NCBI GenBank assembly: GCA_005881495.1
Contig: VBHI01000078.1
Location: forward strand, 1 to 14,099
From: Chloroflexota bacterium
GTDB taxonomy: Bacteria > Chloroflexota > Ktedonobacteria > Ktedonobacterales > Ktedonobacteraceae
Reading direction: 5' to 3'
Length of the DNA: 14,099 bases
Part shown: piece by piece, positions 7,246 through 12,907 of the stretch
Position numbering within the stretch: position 1 is the first letter of the stretch
Layout: each line of letters begins with the position of its first letter
Notes under the pieces: generated by a model
What the model was told of the DNA's origin: nothing
What the model saw: the letters and a program-made list of their open reading frames with translations, nothing else
Databases searched by the model: none
Program-made: the position numbers and the translations under genes

Positions 7246-7992
7246 ATGAATTATCAACAGAATAATGGACCATTTGGTCAAAATCGCGGGATGTTTGGTT
7301 CCCCTCGCTATCAATATCAGACGTTACCTTACGGGTATGAAGGTACTCAGGTAAGCGGTCTCATGAGTAGAGTCATGGGGTTGTTGGCTTTCTCCTTTCT
7401 CTTTGCCGCTGCCGGTACCTTTGTTGGCTTCTTGGTCCCTATTGTAAACCCTGGGACCTATTGGATTATTGCTCTTTCTGGCCTCGTTGTTCTTATCATT
7501 CTCCAGTTTGCCATTCAAATTCCTAGATTGAATCTCTTCTTGCTCTACCTGTTTACCTTTTTAGAAGGGATGTCGCTTTCTCCTCTCATTGCCTATTACC
7601 TCACTAATCAGAGCAATATCCTGGGTCAGGCCTTCTTGATTACCGCCATCTCAGCGTTTGGACTTGCGGCGTATGCATGGCTCACAAAGCGTGACTTTTC
7701 CCGTCTGGGTGATTACCTTTTCTTCGGCCTGATCCTCCTCCTCGTTACTTCGCTTATTGGCCTTTTCTTCGGTAGCTTTTTTCATACAACGTTGATTCAG
7801 CTTATCATCTCATTCTTTGGCGTCGCCCTTTTCTCTGGCTATGTCATCTACTATGTCCAGCGCGGTAAAAACATGGCGGATACCATGCCCAATGCGATCG
7901 GTTTAACCATTTCCCTTTTCCTGACTGTGCTCAACCTGTTCCTCTTCATTCTGCGGATACTCTCCATCTTGCAAGGAAACAGCCGCAGATAG
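7246..7992 (+). CDS. Bax inhibitor-1/YccA family (TMBIM-like) membrane protein
   Basis: 248 aa, integral membrane protein with seven predicted helices, at about residues 43-65, 72-91, 96-119, 128-147, 157-178, 183-204 and 217-238. A short Gln/Asn/Gly-rich cytoplasmic N-terminus precedes them. Family signatures are FTFLEGMSLSPL in helix 3, YVIYYVQ at the end of helix 6, and LFLTVLNLFLFILRIL with the basic end NSRR. Relatives are proton-sensitive calcium leak channels (YetJ) or FtsH-associated regulators (YccA). The two aspartates of the YetJ pH latch are not present: their places are Y203 and T227 by motif alignment. ATG 7246 has GTGAGGA five bases upstream; the in-frame ATG 7198 lacks one. 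No partner gene is adjacent, and no convincing promoter was found in 7125-7245. Confidence 0.88.
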   Translation: MNYQQNNGPFGQNRGMFGSPRYQYQTLPYGYEGTQVSGLMSRVMGLLAFSFLFAAAGTFVGFLVPIVNPGTYWIIALSGLVVLIILQFAIQIPRLNLFLLYLFTFLEGMSLSPLIAYYLTNQSNILGQAFLITAISAFGLAAYAWLTKRDFSRLGDYLFFGLILLLVTSLIGLFFGSFFHTTLIQLIISFFGVALFSGYVIYYVQRGKNMADTMPNAIGLTISLFLTVLNLFLFILRILSILQGNSRR

Positions 7993-8008
7993 CTTGTTTT
8001 TTATCAAT

Positions 8009-8045
8009 ACGCCCGGTGAATCAATAGGCATGCCGGGCGTTTCCA
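8009..8045 (+). terminator. Intrinsic terminator after the BI-1 gene
   Basis: ACGCCCGG at 8009-8016 pairs exactly with CCGGGCGT at 8033-8040 and runs straight into TTTCC. GC-rich stem, 16-nt loop, 17 bp after the stop codon. Confidence 0.75.
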
Positions 8046-8047
8046 TG

Positions 8048-8077
8048 TTTACCTTTCAGTCTCATTTCTCGTATAAT
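8048..8077 (+). promoter_or_regulatory. Promoter of the thioredoxin gene
   Basis: An exact TATAAT at 8072-8077 with TTTACC at 8048-8053, 18-bp spacer. The start near 8084 gives an unusually long leader of about 135 nt. Confidence 0.6.
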
Positions 8078-8180
8078 TAGGTAACGGGGATGCGGAATAA
8101 GAACAGGGACAGAATTGTTACATATAAATAAGAAACAGAATCTCTTGCCTGGTTGCGAAACTAACAGGAGTCAGATATAT

Positions 8181-8206
8181 ATGCTGTCATGAAAGAAAGA
8201 GAGTGA
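8181..8206 (+). other. Two overlapping mini-ORFs in the thioredoxin leader
   Basis: ATG 8181 reads three codons (MLS) to TGA 8190-8192. ATG 8189 overlaps that stop as ATGA and reads MKERE to TGA 8204-8206, 12 bases before the thioredoxin ATG. AGGAG at 8166-8170 is ten bases before the first ATG. This may be chance. Confidence 0.2.
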
Positions 8207-8218
8207 GAACCGTAACGT

Positions 8219-8554
8219 ATGACTACACATGCAAACCTTGTTTATGTCGACGATAACGATTTTGAGTCAAAGGTCCTGAAATCTGAGTCGCCAGTTGTTG
8301 TTGATTTCTGGGCCGCCTGGTGCGGACCTTGTAGGTCTATTGCCCCTTACTACGAAACATTGAGCGATGAGTATCGTGGCAAACTGATTTTCGCTAAAGT
8401 GGATACCGATGAGAATCCTCGTACTCCAACTAACCTGGGCATTCAGGGTATTCCTACATTTGTCATCTTTAAAGGTGGCGAGGAAGTTGGGCGTGTAGTT
8501 GGAGCGGACCGCGTTCGGCTGAAGAGAGAGATTGATCGCGTCGCAAACAAGTAA
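8219..8554 (+). CDS. trxA: Thioredoxin
   Basis: 111 aa cytosolic disulfide reductase, full family length, a single thioredoxin fold. The active site WCGPC gives C35 and C38. The buried aspartate D29 (VVVDFW) and the cis-proline P79 (GIPTFVIF) are present, as is the GGEEVGRVVGA stretch. It donates electrons to ribonucleotide reductase, peroxiredoxins and similar targets. The start is ATG 8219; the ribosome site is weak (GAGAGTGAG about 11 bases away), and in-frame upstream ATG 8189 is closed by a stop after five codons. It is monocistronic, between a clear promoter and a hairpin. No thioredoxin reductase gene lies in the window, so the symbol trxA is by family, not by context. Confidence 0.93.
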   Translation: MTTHANLVYVDDNDFESKVLKSESPVVVDFWAAWCGPCRSIAPYYETLSDEYRGKLIFAKVDTDENPRTPTNLGIQGIPTFVIFKGGEEVGRVVGADRVRLKREIDRVANK

Positions 8555-8576
8555 GATTCCAATCTATTCGCTCTAA

Positions 8577-8626
8577 AGAGAAATTGCGCATGTGACTGAG
8601 ATGTTGTCATTATGCGCTGTTTCTCT
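8577..8626 (+). terminator. Imperfect hairpin after thioredoxin
   Basis: The arms 8577-8591 and 8612-8626 pair over 15 bp with two mismatches, and TGAC/GTCA (8593-8596, 8606-8609) continues the stem inward. No clean T-run follows, so it is a moderate terminator candidate. Confidence 0.45.
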
Positions 8627-8704
8627 ATTCTGTCTATTCCCTCTCGACTGCTCGTGTCATTTGTGATATGTTTTCCCGGTTTTTTTTACTATTCTACATA
8701 CCGT

Positions 8705-8714
8705 TGTCTGGACA
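8705..8714. promoter_or_regulatory. Candidate operator of the GntR-type repressor
   Basis: TGTCTGGACA is a near-palindrome (TGTC, 2 nt, GACA) in the leader, right before the ribosome site of the regulator gene. The core GTCTGGAC differs by one base from the GTCTAGAC core bound by NagR/DasR-like HutC-subfamily regulators, to which the downstream gene belongs. Autoregulation is inferred. Confidence 0.4.
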
Positions 8715-8729
8715 TAAGGGAAACCGCAT

Positions 8730-9470
8730 ATGCCAACGTTAGAACGTTCAAATCCACTTCCACTGTATTATCAATTGAAAGAAGTGCTGAAACAACAAAT
8801 CCGTTCAGGACATCTTGCACCTCATATGGCCATACCATCCGAGCCAGAACTTGTCTCAAGTTACCACGTCAGTCGAGCGACCGTGCGGCAAGCTCTTTCA
8901 GAACTCGTCCACGAAGGTCTGCTCTATCGAGAGCATGGCAAGGGTACGTATGTCTGCGAGCCGCGCGTTCAACAGACAGTAAGTGAACTAACCAGCCTTA
9001 CTGAAGAGCTCCGCCTTCGAGGTAAACACCCCGGTGGTTTGCTTCTTGTAAGTGAGCTTGTACGTGGATCTGAAACAGTGCGTGAACAACTCGCCTTGAC
9101 AGACATCGAACAAGTTATACGCCTCGAGCGTCTGCGTACAGCAGACGGCAGCCCTATCGCTTATGCAATCAACTATTTGCCGTACCCTCGTGCGGCCAGT
9201 ATTTACCAGCGCGCGCAGGAGGTAGCGGATGGTTCACTCTACAGCCTCATGATATCTGAGGGATTGAACCCCTTTATCGTTGAGCAGACTATCAAAGCTG
9301 GCCTCGCTGCAGCCCGTGAAGCCGAAGTTTTACGTATCTCACCCGGAGAGCCGGGTTTGCGCCTTACTTCTACAACCTTTGACCTGACAGGCTCACCAAT
9401 CGAATTTTCCGAAACGTTTTTTCCAGGCACCCACTATGATTTTCACGTTACTTTGCGCGTTGCAAAGTAA
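8730..9470 (+). CDS. GntR-family transcriptional regulator, HutC/UTRA subfamily
   Basis: 246 aa, typical length. The winged helix-turn-helix is at about residues 10-75: PLYYQLKEVLKQQIRSG, the PSEPEL turn, recognition helix HVSRATVRQALSELV (46-60) and the wing REHGKGTYV. A UTRA effector domain follows (about 95-240) with RLERLRTADGSPIAYAINYLP and, near the end, SPIEFSETFFPG, the usual ligand-binding signature. It represses in the absence of a small ligand, often a sugar phosphate or amino-acid derivative; the ligand is unknown here. ATG 8730 has AAGGGAAA upstream. No sugar or catabolic operon is adjacent, so its regulon lies elsewhere or is limited to itself; a candidate operator lies just upstream. 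Confidence 0.9.
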   Translation: MPTLERSNPLPLYYQLKEVLKQQIRSGHLAPHMAIPSEPELVSSYHVSRATVRQALSELVHEGLLYREHGKGTYVCEPRVQQTVSELTSLTEELRLRGKHPGGLLLVSELVRGSETVREQLALTDIEQVIRLERLRTADGSPIAYAINYLPYPRAASIYQRAQEVADGSLYSLMISEGLNPFIVEQTIKAGLAAAREAEVLRISPGEPGLRLTSTTFDLTGSPIEFSETFFPGTHYDFHVTLRVAK

Positions 9471-9528
9471 TGTAACCGGGATGATTAGGGAACCTTGCCG
9501 CGATAGAAGTCTCCATATCGCTGAAATT

Positions 9529-9562
9529 GCTTCGAATAGTGCCGGAAAATACTAGTCGAAGC
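9529..9562. promoter_or_regulatory. Inverted repeat over the -35 region of the TPR gene promoter
   Basis: GCTTCGAATAGT (9529-9540) and ACTAGTCGAAGC (9551-9562) are 12-bp arms with one mismatch and a 10-nt loop. The right arm covers the -35 position of the TPR promoter. It is either a repressor or activator site or the gntR transcript end; there is no T-run to favour the latter. Confidence 0.45.
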
Positions 9563-9572
9563 ACTCTCAGCA

Positions 9573-9581
9573 TGCTATACT
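9573..9581 (+). promoter_or_regulatory. Extended -10 promoter of the TPR gene
   Basis: TGCTATACT is a TGn-extended -10. The -35 place (9553-9558, TAGTCG) is poor, as is common for extended -10 promoters. The start near 9588 gives a 90-nt leader. Confidence 0.55.
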
Positions 9582-9678
9582 AGCCTGAGACTAACAGCCT
9601 ATTTTACGTGAAGAAAGTATTCTTGGATTGCACGGGAACATGTGCTTATGAGATATGAAACGGAATTGAGGAGAATCA

Positions 9679-11103
9679 TTGAAACATATGGATGAGATGC
9701 AAGAGGAAAAAACGAACAATTCGAACGGAACTGCGCCACAGGCAAGTGATCCTGAAGAGCAAGCGTGGACAGATAAGGGCAATGCCGCGGCTCAACGCAG
9801 CGACTTCGAAAGCGCGGTGGAAGCTTTTGAACAAGCTGTATTGATTAGCCCCGATGACGCCAGGGCGCGTTATAATTTAGCGCTCGCTCAGCAATATCTT
9901 GGAGACACTGAATTGGCCATCGCAGGCTATCGCAGGGCTATTGATCTCGACCCACAACTGATCGATGCATATGTCAACCTTGGCAATCTCTATAGTGAAT
10001 TGGGTTTGCAAGAGGACTCGTTAGAGACGTTTCAGCAAGCGTTAGAACTGAATCCTGAAAATGATGAATTGTATTTAAGCGTTGGAGATGCCTATCGAAC
10101 TCAAAACTTGTACCAGGATGCCATCCAGGCCTATCGTCAGGCTCTCATTCTGAACCCTGAGAATACTAACGCCGACGGTAACTTGCGAGATGTTCGTGAG
10201 CGTATCAATGACCAGATGCGCCGTCTGATGGAGCAAGAGCGACGTATCGATGAAGATCCAAGTGATGCCTCTCGTTATGCCGAATTGGCAAGCCTGTATC
10301 TCGATATGCGCCGTTATGATGAGGCTCTCTCGGTTGCGAACCAGATGCTGGCCCTCGATCCCTCCAATCGCGCAGGCTATGATATGCTTGGTTCCGTCTA
10401 TGAGCAGATGGGCGAGCGTGATCAGGCCGCTGAAACCTATACACGTATCGTTGAACTATCACCCGACGATGCTGAGGCCTGGGAACACCTGGGTACGTGG
10501 CGTGCCCTTCAGGGAAATAGCAGCGATGCAATACGTGCTTATAACCGTTCGCTGGCACTTGAACCAGGTCGTATTAGCGCTCGCTTCAGCCTGGCAGAAA
10601 CATATCTTGAAGCTGAACAGTACGATGAAGCTATGAAAGCCTATCAAGACCTGGTTCTGCAAACAGAGGAACTGCAGAGCGATGATCTCGCCGCCGCCTA
10701 TGCTGGCCTTGCCGACACGTACAACTCGCTTGGGCGTTATGATGACGCGATCGAGACATGTAAGACATTGTTGGAACAATTTGAGGACGATGCAGAGGGC
10801 TATTACCAGCTTGCTACGGCCTACGATGCCCTTAACCGCTACGATGAAGCTATTGACAACTATCAAAATGCTATCGACAGCGATCCCCTCAATGCTGACT
10901 ACTATAACGATCTCGCTGATACGTTCCGTCAAGTGAAGCGCTATAACGAAGCCCTTGAAGCAGCCCAACAGGCTATTGCCATGGATCCCTCACTCGTCAT
11001 TGCCTATGAAACTCTCGCGCAAATCTACGATGAGATGGGTCAACCAGAAGAGGCGGCTGCTGCCAGAGAACAAGCCAATACTCTTCATCTGGTAACCGAT
11101 TGA
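9679..11103 (+). CDS. Tetratricopeptide-repeat protein, about 12 TPRs
   Basis: 474 aa, almost wholly built of 34-residue TPR units. After an acidic, Asn-rich N-terminus (about 1-27) come four repeats (about 28-163). A helical linker or degenerate repeat (RDVRERINDQMRRLMEQERR) follows, then eight more repeats to the end. Repeat signatures such as AYVNLGNLYSELGLQEDSLETFQQALELNPE and YYQLATAYDALNRYDEAIDNY are canonical. No signal peptide, membrane helix or enzyme domain is present, so it is a cytoplasmic scaffold for protein contacts; partner unknown. The start is probably TTG 9679, because GAGGAGA (9668-9674) is only about five bases away. The in-frame ATG 9688 would have a 14-base gap. A hairpin follows the stop. 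Confidence 0.88.
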   Translation: MKHMDEMQEEKTNNSNGTAPQASDPEEQAWTDKGNAAAQRSDFESAVEAFEQAVLISPDDARARYNLALAQQYLGDTELAIAGYRRAIDLDPQLIDAYVNLGNLYSELGLQEDSLETFQQALELNPENDELYLSVGDAYRTQNLYQDAIQAYRQALILNPENTNADGNLRDVRERINDQMRRLMEQERRIDEDPSDASRYAELASLYLDMRRYDEALSVANQMLALDPSNRAGYDMLGSVYEQMGERDQAAETYTRIVELSPDDAEAWEHLGTWRALQGNSSDAIRAYNRSLALEPGRISARFSLAETYLEAEQYDEAMKAYQDLVLQTEELQSDDLAAAYAGLADTYNSLGRYDDAIETCKTLLEQFEDDAEGYYQLATAYDALNRYDEAIDNYQNAIDSDPLNADYYNDLADTFRQVKRYNEALEAAQQAIAMDPSLVIAYETLAQIYDEMGQPEEAAAAREQANTLHLVTD

Positions 11104-11119
11104 GCTGGCCGGATTACAC

Positions 11120-11158
11120 TGAAAAGAGCTGGTACTCACGAGGTACCAGCTCTTTTCA
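11120..11158. terminator. Terminator between convergent TPR and MNT-HEPN genes
   Basis: The arms 11120-11135 and 11143-11158 pair exactly over 16 bp, plus one inner G-U pair, around a 5-nt loop. The 3' arm carries TCTTTTCA followed by ATTT. It lies between two facing stop codons and can serve both. Confidence 0.75.
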
Positions 11159-11172
11159 ATTTCTGGTAGTAA

Positions 11173-12009
11173 CTACCCTTTCCTCTCCTCCACCGTATCC
11201 GCGAACATTTTCAAATCATCCAGGCGCTGTCGTAAATGGTCATAGAGCAGGTCGCGATTAAGCGTACTGGGATCATGCAACAGGGAGTCACGCAAGTTCG
11301 TCAGAACTTCCAGGCGATACGCTAACTCCTGTGGAATGATCTTTTGTGCAGCCACAATGCTCAGAAGTTCGTGATAGCTCTCAGGGCGGCGTAATCCAAA
11401 GGAGGCTACCAGCGTTCCACAGATTTGCAAGCAGGCCTCGATAGCCAGTTGCAGGTATCGTTCTGCCAGGCCGTAAATGCGGTAATCAGTGATAAACTCT
11501 TCGCGCTTCGTTTCTCCCAGACTACGTAGAATTGTTACCGCTTCGCGCAGTTGTTTCATGTGCCGCTCTACCAGGTCTTTATCGATTGGTATCACCTGGC
11601 CATAGAGCCGGCGGCTCAAAGCCTGGTTCTGAATCTCGTCGTATTTCTTGAAATCCAGGTAATCCATCACCGCCTTCGTCTCAAACATCACACGCTGCTT
11701 GTCATCTCGGCTAAACAAGATCTGCCCATACTTGATTACCTGCAACTTGAGTAGCAGGGAAGCCTGGTTCAAAATCACCACGTCGATGGTATCGGACTCG
11801 AGCCGCTTGGCCAGTTCACTGAAGAAGTACAACTGGTAGTCAAGGAATAGGTCCGACTTGATCTGATCCATCAGTAAAATCGCGATATCCACATCACTGA
11901 GGTGTCCAAAAGAGGTACGATTAGTGAGAGAGCCGGCAAGATAGGCAGCATTGACGGGACTTTGTGTGAAGAGTTGGTTAAGGCGAGATTGCTTTTCGAA
12001 TAGGTTCAT
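11173..12009 (-). CDS. Fused MNT nucleotidyltransferase-HEPN protein (single-chain HepT/MntA-like)
   Basis: 278 aa. Residues about 1-95 form a minimal nucleotidyltransferase: GS at 26-27, SDVD with D39 and D41, and the third acidic residue D76 in DTIDVVI, so the metal triad is complete. After a linker, residues about 133-270 match the HepT-type HEPN helical bundle: RIYGLAERYLQLAIEACLQ, the RRPESYHEL segment and NLRDSLLHD with the R-x4-H RNase motif (R240, H245). In two-gene type VII toxin-antitoxin systems MntA silences HepT by AMPylating a tyrosine in RX4HXY. Here both parts are on one chain, and that tyrosine is replaced (HDP). ATG 12009 has GGAG seven bases upstream and is preferred to TTG 12015. 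The gene lies 126 bp behind moaE on the same strand, with no clear promoter. Activity and any toxin role are inferred. Confidence 0.8.
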   Translation of the reverse strand: MNLFEKQSRLNQLFTQSPVNAAYLAGSLTNRTSFGHLSDVDIAILLMDQIKSDLFLDYQLYFFSELAKRLESDTIDVVILNQASLLLKLQVIKYGQILFSRDDKQRVMFETKAVMDYLDFKKYDEIQNQALSRRLYGQVIPIDKDLVERHMKQLREAVTILRSLGETKREEFITDYRIYGLAERYLQLAIEACLQICGTLVASFGLRRPESYHELLSIVAAQKIIPQELAYRLEVLTNLRDSLLHDPSTLNRDLLYDHLRQRLDDLKMFADTVEERKG

Positions 12010-12135
12010 CCACAAACTCCAAGGGAAAGGCTCTGCCGGAAGACATTTCTATGTCGGGAATGAGAAACTCTCCGTTGACCTCCCCTATCGATGTATAAGG
12101 AACAACCATCATGAATAACTATAACATATAATACG

Positions 12136-12558
12136 TTAACCTTCTACCCATTCTTCACCATCGGTAGCGACCTCTTTCTTCCAGATAGGGACGGTCGTCT
12201 TCAGTGTATCAATAATATAATGGCAGGCCTCAAAGGCCTCTGCTCGGTGTGGTGTTGCAACCACGATGATCACGCTCGTTTCGCCGATCTCCAGGCGACC
12301 AAAGCGGTGTGCCACGGCCACGCGCTCTACTCCCCACCGTCGTTCAGCCTCGGCTACTATCGCGCGAATCTGCTCTTTCGCCATTTCTATATAGGCATCA
12401 TATTCGAGATAGCGCACCTGCTTGCCCCGCGCATTGCCACGCACCACTCCCTCGAAGATGACGATACCTCCCACACTTGCGTGCGTAACAGCCTCTACCA
12501 GGGCATTTCTATCAAGAGGTTCACGCGTAAGTTGAATGATCGGTTCCATAACAATCAT
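12136..12558 (-). CDS. moaE: Molybdopterin synthase catalytic subunit MoaE
   Basis: 140 aa. It converts cyclic pyranopterin monophosphate to molybdopterin with sulfur delivered by MoaD, in the cytosol, during molybdenum cofactor synthesis. The whole family pattern is present: GGIVIFEGVVRGNARGKQV (30-48), LEYDAY, VAHRFGRLEIGE (82-93), HRAEAFEACHYIIDTLKTTVPIWKKE. The catalytic lysines match K120 and K127 (E. coli K119 and K126). The ATG at 12558 overlaps the moaD stop as ATGA, indicating translational coupling. AGGAG lies inside the last moaD codons but only two bases before this ATG and 11 before the second in-frame ATG at 12549, so the exact start is open. No moaA or moaC lies in the window. 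Confidence 0.94.
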   Translation of the reverse strand: MIVMEPIIQLTREPLDRNALVEAVTHASVGGIVIFEGVVRGNARGKQVRYLEYDAYIEMAKEQIRAIVAEAERRWGVERVAVAHRFGRLEIGETSVIIVVATPHRAEAFEACHYIIDTLKTTVPIWKKEVATDGEEWVEG

Positions 12559-12815
12559 TTCTCCTGCTTGCTACCACCGCCCATGGGGGGAATAAATACC
12601 AGCTCGTCATCCTCATGCAACACTGTCTCTGCCCCTACATAACCTCGATTGACTGCACACACCGAGCGTTCCATTACAGGCTGTATGCGCGGAAAACGAG
12701 CCAGTAGCTGCGCACGAACGTCAGCGACTGTCGCACCGTCCTGTACCGTCAGAATCTCCTCATTCAACCCCGTAATCTCACGGAATGAAGCAAAATAACG
12801 AATACGTATCTTCAT
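12555..12815 (-). CDS. moaD: Molybdopterin synthase sulfur carrier subunit MoaD, with C-terminal tail
   Basis: 86 aa, ubiquitin-like beta-grasp sulfur carrier. It starts MKIRIRYFASFREITG, the usual MoaD opening, and has the VFIPPMGGG ending of the fold. Normally the chain ends exactly at Gly-Gly, whose carboxylate is adenylated by MoeB and thiolated. Here GGG (79-81) is followed by five more residues, SKQEK, before TGA. Those codons contain the AGGAG in front of moaE. Either the tail is trimmed by a protease, or the subunit is non-standard, or an error is present. ATG 12815 has no SD sequence, and a -10 element just upstream puts transcription start at about the ATG, so the mRNA is probably leaderless. 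Overlap with moaE leaves little doubt about identity. Confidence 0.9.
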   Translation of the reverse strand: MKIRIRYFASFREITGLNEEILTVQDGATVADVRAQLLARFPRIQPVMERSVCAVNRGYVGAETVLHEDDELVFIPPMGGGSKQEK

Positions 12816-12821
12816 GCCGAA

Positions 12822-12830
12822 AGTATAACA
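12822..12830 (-). promoter_or_regulatory. Extended -10 promoter of moaDE
   Basis: TGTTATACT on the minus strand (12830-12822) is a TGn-extended -10 element. There is no good -35. The expected start, about seven bases on, falls at or next to the moaD ATG (12815). Confidence 0.55.
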
Positions 12831-12844
12831 TATATGAGCTTAAC

Positions 12845-12879
12845 GCGCGCTTTTCTGTTCAATAACAGCTGACACGCGC
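12845..12879 (-). terminator. Possible hairpin between methyltransferase and moaD
   Basis: Outer GCGCG/CGCGC arms (12845-12849, 12875-12879) enclose an inner CTGTT/AACAG stem (12855-12859, 12864-12868) with an internal loop. It is imperfect, with no T-run; it could end the methyltransferase transcript before moaD. Confidence 0.3.
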
Positions 12880-12907
12880 TCCAACTTCTTGCTAGTTTCG
12901 CACTCTG

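Noticed and set aside
10205..10968. Long frames antisense or out of frame to the TPR gene
   Set aside because: They are shadows of a repetitive, codon-biased gene; the TPR frame is canonical throughout.
9679..11103. Repeats in the TPR gene as a DNA repeat array or CRISPR
   Set aside because: The 34-residue periodicity exists at the protein level only; DNA units are diverged and there are no unique spacers.
12220..12642. Plus-strand frame of 140 codons opposite moaE and moaD
   Set aside because: No motif or ribosome site; both minus-strand genes are unmistakable.
11173..12815. MNT-HEPN gene as part of molybdenum cofactor synthesis
   Set aside because: It shares strand with moaDE but lies 126 bp away and has no known cofactor role; adjacency alone is not enough.
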